Positions 33,989-42,734 of a DNA stretch of 64,000 nucleotides are shown here, one piece after another. The DNA lies in the NCBI RefSeq assembly GCF_010365285.1, contig NZ_CP048286.1, positions 2,928,501-2,992,500 on the forward strand, written 5' to 3'. The notes beneath the pieces are model-generated. The model worked only from the letters and a program-made list of their open reading frames with translations. It was not told the DNA's origin and did no database searches. Source of the stretch: Paenibacillus rhizovicinus. Its GTDB lineage: Bacteria; Bacillota; Bacilli; Paenibacillales; Paenibacillaceae. Position numbers and translations under genes: made by a program. The first letter of the stretch is position 1. The number at the start of each line of letters is the position of its first letter.

Positions 33989-35717
33989 CTTATTGGTCGT
34001 CGATGACGAGGAAATCGCCGTCCGCGGTATCACGGAAGGCATCGATTGGTCTGGCCTGCCATTGGCTCGTATCCTAAGCGCGCTCGACGCCGAGGAAGCC
34101 AAACAAATATTCAACGAACAGCCTATCCATGTAATGATTTCGGACATTGATATGCCGATGGAGAACGGCATCCAACTGCTCAAATGGGTGAATGCGCACT
34201 CCCCCGCGACAAAAACGATTTTTCTGACGGGCCATGCCGACTTTCGCTTCGCCCAACAAGCGGTCCAATTAAACAGCTTCGATTATCTGCTGAAGCCGAT
34301 CGACCATGAGATGCTGAAAAGCTGCGTGGAACAGGCGTTGTCCGCTGTACGCGAGCGCGAGCACGAGGATGCCGTCAATCAAAGCTACGCTTATTATTAC
34401 GACCAATGGAATCGCCAGCTTCCGCTGCTGGTGGAGCGGATGTGGCAGAACATCCTGCAAGGACGATCCTTTACTACCCGCGAGCTGGAAGCGAATTTCA
34501 GCCTATACGGTCTTCCGCTCGATACAAGCAAGCAGGTGCTCCCCATCCTCGTCAGCGTCGAAGAATGGAAGGTCGAATGGAATGCCCGGGATGAGGAGAT
34601 CATGGCCTACGCCATCAAGAACGCCGCTGAGGAAATGCTGCTTGGCGGTCGGCCCGGCCATGTCGTGCAGGACGGCAGCGGTCTCATCTTCGCGCTGCTG
34701 TATGCCCCCGACTCGGACCCGGATAATTCCTCCGTTGAAGCGGATACGGACCGCGAAGCAGGGAACGGCCCCTCCGGCGCGCTGGCTGCTTCCGACGCCG
34801 ATGCCAATGCTCCGGTTTTCTCTGCTCGCGGCGGCAGCTCGGACGCCGGGCGGGCGCAGACGCTGCCGGAGCGCGCGGCGGAGTTCATCCGCATGAGCAG
34901 TCAATATCTCTATGCGATCGTATCCTGTTACATCGGCGAAGCGGTACCTGTTGCCGATTTGCGGCAAGCGGCGCTGCAGCTTGCCGAACTGGAACGGGCA
35001 AATATTAGCCGAACCGGCGGCGTGTTCCGCAGCACAGGCAGCAAAGAGCCGAAGAAATGCGGCGTTCCGCAGCCGAATCTTCAGGAATGGAGCGCGCTCG
35101 CGGAAGCAGGCAGGCTGAAAGAGCTGGAGGGGCGAATCGAGGATCAGTTTCTGCTGCTGCAGCACGATCAGCCGGATCACGCTTACCTGATCCACTATTA
35201 TTACGGCGCGGTGAACGCCATCTTCCAGCTGCTGCAGAGGCGCGGACTATCCGCAGGCGAGCTGTACCCTAGCGATGACTGGCGCGGAGACGACCAGCTG
35301 ACCAAGTCGCTGCCCGCCATGAAGCACTGGACGCTGCAGTGGTTCGGCCGGGCCGCGGCGTACTTCGGCGTCAGGGAGAAGGAAGCCTCCGTAACGATGA
35401 ACAAAGTGAAACGGTTCATGGAGGCTCACCTGCATGAGGAGATGAATCGGGAGGAAATCGCCGGCCATGTGCATTTGAATCCGGCCTATCTCTCGCGATT
35501 GTTCCGCCGGGAGACCGGTCAATCGCTCACCGAGTATTTAGTCGACATGCGCATGCGCAAAGCCCAGCAGGAGCTGATCGAGACAGACGCGAAGATCAGC
35601 GACATCGCGCTCGGTGTCGGATACTGCAATTTCTCGCATTTCTCCAAGCAGTTCAAGAAAGCGACAGGACTAACGCCCCAGGAGTACAGGCGCGGCATCG
35701 GAGCCGCTTTGGACTGA
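33978..35717 (+). CDS. Response regulator, YesN type (second module)
   Basis: 579 residues: receiver domain with D9/D10, phospho-acceptor D56 (VMISDIDMPMENG) and FDYLLKPIDHEM. A long central region contains an Ala/Ser/Asp-rich stretch (SSVEADTDREAGNGPSGALA). The C-terminal AraC HTH has MNREEIAGHVHLNPAYLSRLFRRETGQ and ISDIALGVGYCNFSHFSKQFKK. It probably activates the permease and binding-protein genes downstream once phosphorylated by the overlapping kinase. Confidence 0.92.
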   Translation: MQYNLLVVDDEEIAVRGITEGIDWSGLPLARILSALDAEEAKQIFNEQPIHVMISDIDMPMENGIQLLKWVNAHSPATKTIFLTGHADFRFAQQAVQLNSFDYLLKPIDHEMLKSCVEQALSAVREREHEDAVNQSYAYYYDQWNRQLPLLVERMWQNILQGRSFTTRELEANFSLYGLPLDTSKQVLPILVSVEEWKVEWNARDEEIMAYAIKNAAEEMLLGGRPGHVVQDGSGLIFALLYAPDSDPDNSSVEADTDREAGNGPSGALAASDADANAPVFSARGGSSDAGRAQTLPERAAEFIRMSSQYLYAIVSCYIGEAVPVADLRQAALQLAELERANISRTGGVFRSTGSKEPKKCGVPQPNLQEWSALAEAGRLKELEGRIEDQFLLLQHDQPDHAYLIHYYYGAVNAIFQLLQRRGLSAGELYPSDDWRGDDQLTKSLPAMKHWTLQWFGRAAAYFGVREKEASVTMNKVKRFMEAHLHEEMNREEIAGHVHLNPAYLSRLFRRETGQSLTEYLVDMRMRKAQQELIETDAKISDIALGVGYCNFSHFSKQFKKATGLTPQEYRRGIGAALD

Positions 35718-35786
35718 AACTCGTGAGTTTGACATGAATAACACGGCAATCTGCAAAAAAAGTCACTGGAGCATCAGCAAGGTCAC

Positions 35787-35817
35787 GGCGCCGATAGAAA
35801 AGGCGCCTTTATTATTT
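35787..35817 (+). terminator. Terminator/attenuator between YesN and permease genes
   Basis: GGCGCC (35787-35792) pairs with GGCGCC (35802-35807), followed by TTTATTATTTT. It separates the regulatory pair from the transport genes, so the latter may have their own promoter or be expressed by read-through. Confidence 0.7.
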
Positions 35818-35871
35818 TACAATTACCTCACTGAAATGGATTACAGCATAGTTCACGAAGGAGGCAAGACG

Positions 35872-36840
35872 ATGGCGCAAATCGAAACGATTCCGATTAG
35901 CGAACCTATGTCGAAGAAACGGACACAGGCTCTGATGCTGCACATAAGGAACTATTGGATGTTCTACCTTATGCTGCTGCCCGGTGTTATTCTGTTCGTG
36001 CTCAACAACTACCTGCCGATGTTCGGCATTATCATCGCGTTTAAGACCGTCAATTACACGGATGGCATTCTGGGAAGCCCTTGGTCCGGTCTAAGCAACT
36101 TCAGCTATCTGTTCAAGACGAAAGACGCCTGGATCATTACGCGCAATACGCTTGGGTACAACTCCTTGTTCATCGTACTCAATCTGGTCGTTCCGCTGGC
36201 ATTCGCGCTGATGCTTAATGAAATGCGTAACCGCTTTCTTTCCAAGCTGCACCAGACGGTTATGTTTCTGCCTTACTTCCTGTCCATGATCGTCATGTCT
36301 TATCTCGTATTCGGCTTCCTGAGCGACGAGCACGGCTTCATGAACAGCTCCCTGCTGCCGGCGCTTCATCTGGAACCGGTCCGCTGGTATTTCACCAAGG
36401 AAGTGTGGCCGATTATTCTTCCGCTTGTTAATCTATGGCGGGGGATGGGCTACTACACTGTCATGTACATGGCCGCTATCATCGGCATCGACGAAGAATA
36501 TTACGAAGCCGCGACAATCGACGGCGCGTCCAAATGGCAGCAAATGAAGAGCATTACGATTCCGCTTATTACCCCGGTACTGACAATCGTCACGCTGCTG
36601 CAGGTCGGCCGGATTTTCAACGCGGACTTCGGCTTGTTCTTCCAAGTGCCGCGCGAGTCCGGCGTGCTCTTCCCGGTGACAAACGTTATCGACACCTACG
36701 TATACCGTCAATTCCTAACCGTCGGCGACATCGGATTGTCTTCCGCGGCCGGCCTTCTGCAGTCCGTCGTCGGCTTCTTGCTTGTATTCCTCGCCAACTG
36801 GGTCGTTCGTCGATACAATCGCGAGAACGCGCTGTTCTAG
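35872..36840 (+). CDS. ABC transporter permease, LplB type
   Basis: About 322 residues with six membrane segments. YWMFYLMLLPGVILFVLNNYLPMFGIIIAFK and the EAA loop YEAATIDGASKWQQMKSITIPLITP are hallmarks of the LplB subfamily of carbohydrate permeases that work with large lipoproteins and YtcP partners. ATG 35872 (MAQIETIPI) follows AAGGAGG by 7 bases, so I reject the longer frame starting at 35734. Confidence 0.92.
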   Translation: MAQIETIPISEPMSKKRTQALMLHIRNYWMFYLMLLPGVILFVLNNYLPMFGIIIAFKTVNYTDGILGSPWSGLSNFSYLFKTKDAWIITRNTLGYNSLFIVLNLVVPLAFALMLNEMRNRFLSKLHQTVMFLPYFLSMIVMSYLVFGFLSDEHGFMNSSLLPALHLEPVRWYFTKEVWPIILPLVNLWRGMGYYTVMYMAAIIGIDEEYYEAATIDGASKWQQMKSITIPLITPVLTIVTLLQVGRIFNADFGLFFQVPRESGVLFPVTNVIDTYVYRQFLTVGDIGLSSAAGLLQSVVGFLLVFLANWVVRRYNRENALF

Positions 36841-36853
36841 AAAGGAGATACCT

Positions 36854-37792
36854 ATGGCTCATTCGAACACTGCTTTGGCACAAGCGACTTCCAATCCCAA
36901 GAACACCTTGGCCGCCCCTGTCGCCATCGGCATCCAATTGTTTTTCTCCATCTACTCGATTTTGTGCCTGATTCCGCTCGTGCTGCTCGTCATGGTTTCC
37001 TTCTCCGATGAAGCTTCGATCATCAGCGGCGGCTATAAATTTTGGCCTGACCATTTCAGCCTCGCGGCTTACCGGTTTCTCGGCAACGATATCGGCCAGA
37101 TCATTCATTCGTACGGCATTTCCATCTTCGTCACTGTCGTCGGCACTGCACTCAGCATGATCATTATCGCCTTGTACGCCTATCCGATCTCACGGCCGAA
37201 TTTCAAGCCGGGCAAGTGGTTCACCTTCTTCGCCTTCTTCACGATGCTCTTCTCAGGCGGCCTCGTTCCTTGGTATCTCGTCTACGTGCAGTTCCTGGAC
37301 TTGAAGGATACGCTCTGGGCGCTCATCATGCCGAATCTGATGTCGGCTTTCTGGGTGCTCGTTACGCGAACCTTCTTCCAGCAGACGATTCCCGGACAGG
37401 TACTGGAATCCGCGAAGATCGACGGCGCGGGCGAGCTGCGCATCTTCTGGCAGATCGTATTGCCCTTGTCCATGCCGGTTCTCGCTACGGTAGCCCTATT
37501 CCAGACGCTCGCTTACTGGAATGACTGGTTCCTCAGTCTCGTCTTCATTTCGGGCGAGCACAACATTTCCGTCCAATACCTGATGTACAAAATGATGGCG
37601 AACATCCAGTATCTCGCTAACAACTCGACCGCTCGCGAAGCAATTGCCGCTGCCGGGGGCATGGTCAATTTCCCTAGTGAAACGGTGCGCATGGCCATGG
37701 TCATCGTCGGTATCGGCCCGATCGTATTGGCGTACCCGTTCTTCCAGAAGTATTTCATCCGAGGGCTTACCGTCGGCGCTGTTAAAGGCTGA
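36854..37792 (+). CDS. Carbohydrate ABC transporter permease, YtcP type
   Basis: 312 residues, six segments: LIPLVLLVMVSFSDEASIISGGYKFWP, MLFSGGLVPWYLVYVQFLDLKDTLWALI, the loop ESAKIDGAGELRIFWQIVLPLSMP, and the C-terminal FQKYFIRGLTVGAVKG. It forms a heterodimer with the LplB-type permease 13 bp upstream. ATG 36854 has AAGGAG 6 bases before it. Confidence 0.92.
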   Translation: MAHSNTALAQATSNPKNTLAAPVAIGIQLFFSIYSILCLIPLVLLVMVSFSDEASIISGGYKFWPDHFSLAAYRFLGNDIGQIIHSYGISIFVTVVGTALSMIIIALYAYPISRPNFKPGKWFTFFAFFTMLFSGGLVPWYLVYVQFLDLKDTLWALIMPNLMSAFWVLVTRTFFQQTIPGQVLESAKIDGAGELRIFWQIVLPLSMPVLATVALFQTLAYWNDWFLSLVFISGEHNISVQYLMYKMMANIQYLANNSTAREAIAAAGGMVNFPSETVRMAMVIVGIGPIVLAYPFFQKYFIRGLTVGAVKG

Positions 37793-37877
37793 GCCCAGAG
37801 CAGTAGCGCAACCTCTATTCGGCTTCAACCGGGCAACCGGATAACCATAGCAACTATCATTATGGGAGGTCAACCTA

Positions 37878-39437
37878 ATGACAAAGATGAAACGCCCAGC
37901 AGCAGCTGCACTCGTCGGATTATTCGGCATGTCGCTCGTTCTTTCCGCTTGCGGCAGCTCAAACAATGACAACGGAAATACTGCAAGCAATGCTGCCAAT
38001 GACACCAAGGCTGCCAATGACACGAAGGCTGCCAATGACAATCAGTCTGCAGACGCGACAGATGTATCTAAACTCAAGCCTTACAAGCTGAAGATGATTT
38101 ACGAAGGACCGCCGCAGCCGGATGAAGCGAAGGTCGAAGAAGCGCTGAACAAGCTGCTCGAACCAAAAATCAACGCCACGATCGATCTCGCGCCTATCGA
38201 CTGGGGTGCGTGGGATGACAAAATGAATCTCACCATCGCTTCCCGCGAGCCTGTGGACATTCTGTTCACTGCGCAATGGAACGGCTATTCCAAGAACGTA
38301 GCCAAGGGCGCATTCCTCCCGCTCGACGATTTGCTGCAGAAATACGGTCAAGGCATTCTCAGCTCCCTCGACCCTGCGTTCCTTGAAGGCTCTAAGATCG
38401 ACGGCCACAACTACGGTGTCCCAACGAACAAAGAGATGGCTGCCGCTTCCGGCATCGTCTACCGCAAAGATATCGCCGATGAGCTCGGAATCGATATGAG
38501 CACCGTGAAAACGATGGAAGACCTGGACCCCATCTTCAAGACGATCAAAGAGAAGAAGCCGGACATGATTCCACTGTACACGACAGGCGGCTTCCAGCAG
38601 AGCGTGCTCGACAACCTTGGCGACGCTACGATTCCGGGTGTCATCTCCAAAACAGGCACAGATACTACAGTTAAGATGAATGAAGAATCCGATGCATACA
38701 AAAGCTACCTGAATCTAGCTCACGATTGGTTCCAGAAGGGCTACATCAATAAGGATGCCGCAACGTCGCAACTATCCAGCGGCGACGCCTATAAAGGCGG
38801 CAACGTCTTCTTGACGTTCCAACCGCTCAAACCAGGTAAAGACGCGGAGCTCGCCAACGCTGCAGGAATTGGCGGCAAGCTTGCTGAAATTTACCTGACA
38901 GATAAAACGGTTTCCACTGGCGAAACGGCAGGAGCGATGCTCGCCATCTCGTCGACGTCCAAAGATCCGGATCGCGCCATGATGTTCATCAATCTGTTGC
39001 ACACGGACAAAGATATCGTCAACCTGCTCAACTTCGGCATCGAAGGCACGCACTATACGCGCAGCGGCGAAATCATGACACCGACGGATCAAACGCCGCA
39101 ATACTCGCCAGGCGTTGCATGGGAGCTTGGCAACCAATTCCTGAACTACGTTTGGAATACGGAAGATCCGGACAAATGGGCGAAATTCAAAGAGTTCAAC
39201 GCAAACGCTATCTCGTCTCCTGCTCTTGGCTTCGTATTCAACAGCGACAATGTCAAAGCGGAAGTCGGCGCTCTGGCTAACGTAACGAAGCAGTATCAGA
39301 GAGCGCTTGAAACAGGCTCTGTCGATCCTAACAAGGTGCTGCCAGAATACGTCGCTGCACTCAAATCAGCTGGCGTCGAAAAAGTTATCGCAGAGAAGCA
39401 GAAGCAATTCGATGCGTGGCTCGCAACCCAGAAATAA
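37878..39437 (+). CDS. Extracellular solute-binding lipoprotein, LipO type
   Basis: A 519-residue lipoprotein: signal peptide and lipobox LVLSAC, then a tether with three short direct repeats (AANDTKAANDTKAANDNQ). The large SBP domain (KLKMIYEGPPQPDEAKVEEALNKLL, NYGVPTNKEMAAASGIVYRKDIADELG) is typical of partners of LplB/YtcP permeases, which import acidic or complex oligosaccharides. It is the last gene of the second YesMN module, ribosome site GGGAGG, with a strong terminator after it. Confidence 0.92.
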   Translation: MTKMKRPAAAALVGLFGMSLVLSACGSSNNDNGNTASNAANDTKAANDTKAANDNQSADATDVSKLKPYKLKMIYEGPPQPDEAKVEEALNKLLEPKINATIDLAPIDWGAWDDKMNLTIASREPVDILFTAQWNGYSKNVAKGAFLPLDDLLQKYGQGILSSLDPAFLEGSKIDGHNYGVPTNKEMAAASGIVYRKDIADELGIDMSTVKTMEDLDPIFKTIKEKKPDMIPLYTTGGFQQSVLDNLGDATIPGVISKTGTDTTVKMNEESDAYKSYLNLAHDWFQKGYINKDAATSQLSSGDAYKGGNVFLTFQPLKPGKDAELANAAGIGGKLAEIYLTDKTVSTGETAGAMLAISSTSKDPDRAMMFINLLHTDKDIVNLLNFGIEGTHYTRSGEIMTPTDQTPQYSPGVAWELGNQFLNYVWNTEDPDKWAKFKEFNANAISSPALGFVFNSDNVKAEVGALANVTKQYQRALETGSVDPNKVLPEYVAALKSAGVEKVIAEKQKQFDAWLATQK

Positions 39438-39473
39438 TTTCTCATTCGCACTTATGCGACATAGGCTACAACC

Positions 39474-39517
39474 AGAAAAGCCTTATCCCGATAGCAATAT
39501 TGGGATAAGGCTTTTCT
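39474..39517. terminator. Bidirectional terminator between binding-protein gene and pdaA
   Basis: A perfect 16-bp stem AGAAAAGCCTTATCCC / GGGATAAGGCTTTTCT with T-rich arms on both sides, lying between two convergent genes. Confidence 0.88.
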
Positions 39518-39528
39518 GTATCTGGCTC

Positions 39529-40323
39529 TTAGTACGTCTTGCTCGCCAGCTCATTGAGCGGCTTGAACGTATACCCTTTCTCGCGGGCCGCGTCGATGAT
39601 GCGGCCGAGCGCATCGGCGTTGTCTTTCGATACCGAATGCAGCAGAATGACCGCGCCGGGATGAAGCTGCGCCATCACGTTGTCAAAGGCGTATTTCCAG
39701 CCCCGCTGCGCGCTTGGCTCCCAATCCCGATACGCGACCGACCAGAACACGCTGGTATAGCCCTGCTCCTTGCTGACGGCGAGCACGCGATCGGTGAAGA
39801 TGCCCCGCGGCGGACGCAGGAACGTCATTTCCTTCTGCCCCGTCAGGTCGGCCACTGCCGTTTTCACTTTCTCCAGCTCCGTGCTGATCTGGCCGCTGGA
39901 AATAACGCTCATATCGGGGTGGCTCCACGAATGGTTGCCGATCAGATGCCCCTCAGCGACCATTCGTTTGACGAGCTCCGGCTTGTCTTTCACATAGTGG
40001 CCCGTGACGAAGAAGATCGCCGGCACGCCCTTCGCCTTCAGCACGTCCAGGATACCCGGCGTATAGCCGTTCTCGTACCCGTTGTCGAAGGTCAAATACA
40101 GCTCCCGCTGCGTCGTGTCACCGAGAAAAATCGCCCCGTGCTGCTGCAACACGCCTTGAAAGCCTTCTTCCTTGATGGAAGGCAAGTTACCGCCGACGCT
40201 CTTCTTAAAGCCAAAATGAAACGGTCCCCCGCCCGGCGAAGCAGCCGCAGGCCGCAGGAACGCCAGCCCGGACGCAATGAGCAGCGCCGCCAATATGATG
40301 ATCCACTCTCGACGTTTAATCAA
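39529..40323 (-). CDS. pdaA: Delta-lactam-biosynthetic polysaccharide deacetylase PdaA
   Basis: 264 residues, the length of Bacillus PdaA. It has the N-terminal FHFGFKKSVGG segment, the NodB motifs LTFDNGYENGYTP (catalytic Asp and metal Asp), GNHSWSHPD (two metal His), RPPRGIFT and VFWSVAYRDWE, and the C-terminal GAVILLHSVSKDNADAL. PdaA deacetylates N-acetylmuramic acid after stem-peptide removal so that muramic delta-lactam forms in the spore cortex, which is needed for germination. A single N-terminal hydrophobic helix exports it. This is good evidence that the organism makes spores. Confidence 0.93.
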   Translation of the reverse strand: MIKRREWIIILAALLIASGLAFLRPAAASPGGGPFHFGFKKSVGGNLPSIKEEGFQGVLQQHGAIFLGDTTQRELYLTFDNGYENGYTPGILDVLKAKGVPAIFFVTGHYVKDKPELVKRMVAEGHLIGNHSWSHPDMSVISSGQISTELEKVKTAVADLTGQKEMTFLRPPRGIFTDRVLAVSKEQGYTSVFWSVAYRDWEPSAQRGWKYAFDNVMAQLHPGAVILLHSVSKDNADALGRIIDAAREKGYTFKPLNELASKTY

Positions 40324-40485
40324 TGTCTACACCACTTTCTATCCCAGCTTCAACGGATTTCCATGAACGTAATATGTCTCATGCCGGGGGAAAATATGTG
40401 GCGGCTGGAAGCAAGGAGGCGAATACGGACGACGAGTATGCTACACTAGGAGGACATCTTTCCGAATAAAGGAGCAGTCCTCGCT

Positions 40486-41076
40486 ATGGCAGATCTTGTG
40501 AAAATCCGCGGGAGCGTCTTTATCGGCGGCCTGCATTGGCTACCCGCCATGCGCGATCCGGAAACCGGCATCATCTCGGAATATGCGGGCGACGCGCGCG
40601 AGTTCACGCCGCATGCCGTCAACACGGGGCGCTCGCGCGTTGAGCAGGAGGTCGTCGTCGACTTCGTGAAGCGCAAGCTCTTCACGTACGCCAACACCGG
40701 CTACACCACGCTCAAGCAATCGACGCCTGACGGCATCGCCCGCTTCTCGCAAGGCAAAGCTGCGACGGATGGCGTCCGGGTAGACGAAGAAGAATGGGAA
40801 GCGATGTCCGTCTCGTTCGTCATGCGAGCACATGCCGCCAACCCGATTCGGCCCGAAGAACCGGCTTACGATTACATGCTGCGCATAACCGTGAACGGCG
40901 AGGACGGCAGCGTGGACGTCAAAGGCAGTCACGACGGGTTTCCTTGCTTTGAGTTCTACAAGCAAGTCGATTTCGGCGACTTCGAGCTGTTATACAGCCA
41001 TGATTTTCGCGTGACGGGGGACACCCCGGCCGCTATGGCCGGCGACATGGACTATCATTTCGAACGCAAGCTGTAA
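40486..41076 (+). CDS. Hypothetical protein, 196 residues
   Basis: A soluble protein starting MADLVKIRGSVFIGGLHWLP after AAAGGAG, without signal peptide or membrane segments. It looks beta-rich and polar, and ends FELLYSHDFRVTGDTPAAMAGDMDYHFERKL. Possibly related to DUF3238-type proteins, but I cannot confirm this. A 71-residue gene follows 36 bp downstream and is probably in the same operon. Confidence 0.7.
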   Translation: MADLVKIRGSVFIGGLHWLPAMRDPETGIISEYAGDAREFTPHAVNTGRSRVEQEVVVDFVKRKLFTYANTGYTTLKQSTPDGIARFSQGKAATDGVRVDEEEWEAMSVSFVMRAHAANPIRPEEPAYDYMLRITVNGEDGSVDVKGSHDGFPCFEFYKQVDFGDFELLYSHDFRVTGDTPAAMAGDMDYHFERKL

Positions 41077-41112
41077 CAGTCAGCCGATGCGGGATCAGGA
41101 AGGAGGAGCGGC

Positions 41113-41328
41113 ATGGCCCTATACCGCCGGCTCGTAACGGACGCGGATTTCGAAGAGGCGATGGAACGGCAGTTCAAGCTTCGCGTCTTCAAAGACGACC
41201 ATATCGTCGATTCCGGAGGCATTATCATCCGATTCGACGAGAACACCGTCGTCAGCCAATCCAGCGTCAGCGATGTAGCGTATCACGATCGCTCCGCTTG
41301 CGAATTTTTCGAAATTCGCAAGCGGTAA
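41113..41328 (+). CDS. Hypothetical protein, 71 residues
   Basis: A small soluble protein (MALYRRLVTDADFEEAMERQ..). Strong ribosome site GGAAGGAGG 6 bases before ATG. Its last eleven codons lie inside a perfect 14-bp inverted repeat that ends just before the TAA. A full terminator follows, so the two-gene unit ends here. No family recognised. Confidence 0.7.
   Translation: MALYRRLVTDADFEEAMERQFKLRVFKDDHIVDSGGIIIRFDENTVVSQSSVSDVAYHDRSACEFFEIRKR
41294..41325 (+). repeat. Perfect inverted repeat at the 3' end of the 71-residue gene
   Basis: CCGCTTGCGAATTT-TTCG-AAATTCGCAAGCGG: 14-bp arms and a TTCG tetraloop, directly before the stop codon. Not followed by a U-tract. Confidence 0.85.
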
Positions 41329-41335
41329 CCCAAAC

Positions 41336-41385
41336 AACAGCTGCAGTCCGGGAGCATGCGTGCATGCTTCTAGGCTGCAGCTGTT
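41336..41385 (+). terminator. Terminator after the two-gene hypothetical operon
   Basis: Outer stem AACAGCTGCAG / CTGCAGCTGTT (11 bp) with a nested inner stem AGCATGC-GT-GCATGCT, followed by TTCG. A weak U-tract but a strong nested structure. Confidence 0.75.
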
Positions 41386-41397
41386 TTCGCATGGCTG

Positions 41398-42486
41398 CTA
41401 GTGCAATAGGTCGCCCTCCGCGCTGATGCGGCTCGCGCCTGAAATGCTGCCGATATGATCCCGATATTCACCGGTTCGGCCGCGGGCATACTCGTTCAAG
41501 AATCGAATGATCGTCTCATTGATGACTTGATGCCGGCCATCGGTTTCGTTGTCGCCCAGCAAGGCTGGCACATCGCAGAAGGTAAGATGACCGGCCCCGT
41601 GAATGCGAATGAAAGAACGCTCTGCTGCCAGCACATCCGCAAGCTGCAGCTGTCCCTGGATGAATGCTTGGGCCAGCACCTCCCTCCAGCCTTGCTGCAG
41701 CAGCATATCCAGATTCGAAGACTGTTGTCTTAACAGAAGGACAGGTGAATGAATTGGACTCGCATCGGATCCTAACAGATGCAGGCTTGGGTCTAACAAG
41801 ACACCTGCCTTGATTAGCGGCCTGCTTGAAGTCACCTGTTGCTGCAGTACACGATAGACAGCAGCACCCCCAAGCGAATGCCCGATAAGACTGACAGCCG
41901 CCAAATCCATGCCGTGCCGGAGCAGCGCATCGGATTCGTTCAACTCTTGCAGCCGATCCAGCACGAACGCTAGATCCGCCGTGCGAACGCACAGCAGCTC
42001 CTCCCACGCTTCATGATCTTCGAACACGAGGTCGGACAGCGACTTCTGCTGCCCGACTTCTTCGCCGTCCGGGAAAACCGTAAACGCCGATTCATGCGCT
42101 GCGCCGACGGTCACGACCATAAATCCGCTGGCGACAAGTCGCCGCACGTTGTACCAGTACATGTCCCTCTCTATGCCGAAAGCCGGCGCGTACACGATGA
42201 CGGGGTATGCGGACTCCACCGTCGCAAGCGCCGCATCGTGATGCACCTCGACTGGAATAGCCGCCAAAGCAGCCGGTTTCGCACCCATTGCTTCGAAAAA
42301 CCGCCCGGCCGCCTCCTCTCCGGGATGAAATAACCCCGCATACCTCTCCGATGCAGCATGCGAGCCGGCAGCCGGCAGCGCAGGATAATAGAGGCTGATC
42401 ATAAATCGACGGCGGCTCCCGTCTTCCACGAACGGGTTTGCCCTTGCTGGATCTATACATTCCCTTACGGTTCTGCCGATGTTCAT
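41398..42486 (-). CDS. Alpha/beta hydrolase, PAF-acetylhydrolase-like
   Basis: About 362 residues. N-terminal RRFMISLYYPAL and YPVIVYAPAFGIERDMYW fit the platelet-activating-factor acetylhydrolase/chlorophyllase-like hydrolases. The nucleophile elbow is LIGHSLGGAAVYR, the acid is probably in AGVLLDPSLH, and the His is in IHGAGHLTFCD. It cleaves an ester of unknown nature; no signal peptide. ATG 42486 follows AAAGGGG by 8 bases; the longer open frame upstream has no ribosome site. Confidence 0.85.
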   Translation of the reverse strand: MNIGRTVRECIDPARANPFVEDGSRRRFMISLYYPALPAAGSHAASERYAGLFHPGEEAAGRFFEAMGAKPAALAAIPVEVHHDAALATVESAYPVIVYAPAFGIERDMYWYNVRRLVASGFMVVTVGAAHESAFTVFPDGEEVGQQKSLSDLVFEDHEAWEELLCVRTADLAFVLDRLQELNESDALLRHGMDLAAVSLIGHSLGGAAVYRVLQQQVTSSRPLIKAGVLLDPSLHLLGSDASPIHSPVLLLRQQSSNLDMLLQQGWREVLAQAFIQGQLQLADVLAAERSFIRIHGAGHLTFCDVPALLGDNETDGRHQVINETIIRFLNEYARGRTGEYRDHIGSISGASRISAEGDLLH

Positions 42487-42734
42487 CCTTGATTCCCCTT
42501 TCATGGCATCGCGCCAAGAAAAACTGCCTCTTACTAGGGTTCGGACCATGGCCGCCGATTCCTGCCGGGCCGCGGGGCAGTTCGCAGGGCAATTCACAGG
42601 TACCAGAAAAAGAGGGACACAGCCAGCGGCCGCATCCCTCTCTCCTCCGGTCATCTGCAAGATCGATTTGCTATCGTCTCGTTCTCATCTCACGACCGTC
42701 TTACCATCGTCTCGCTCCCTATCACGATCCCGTG

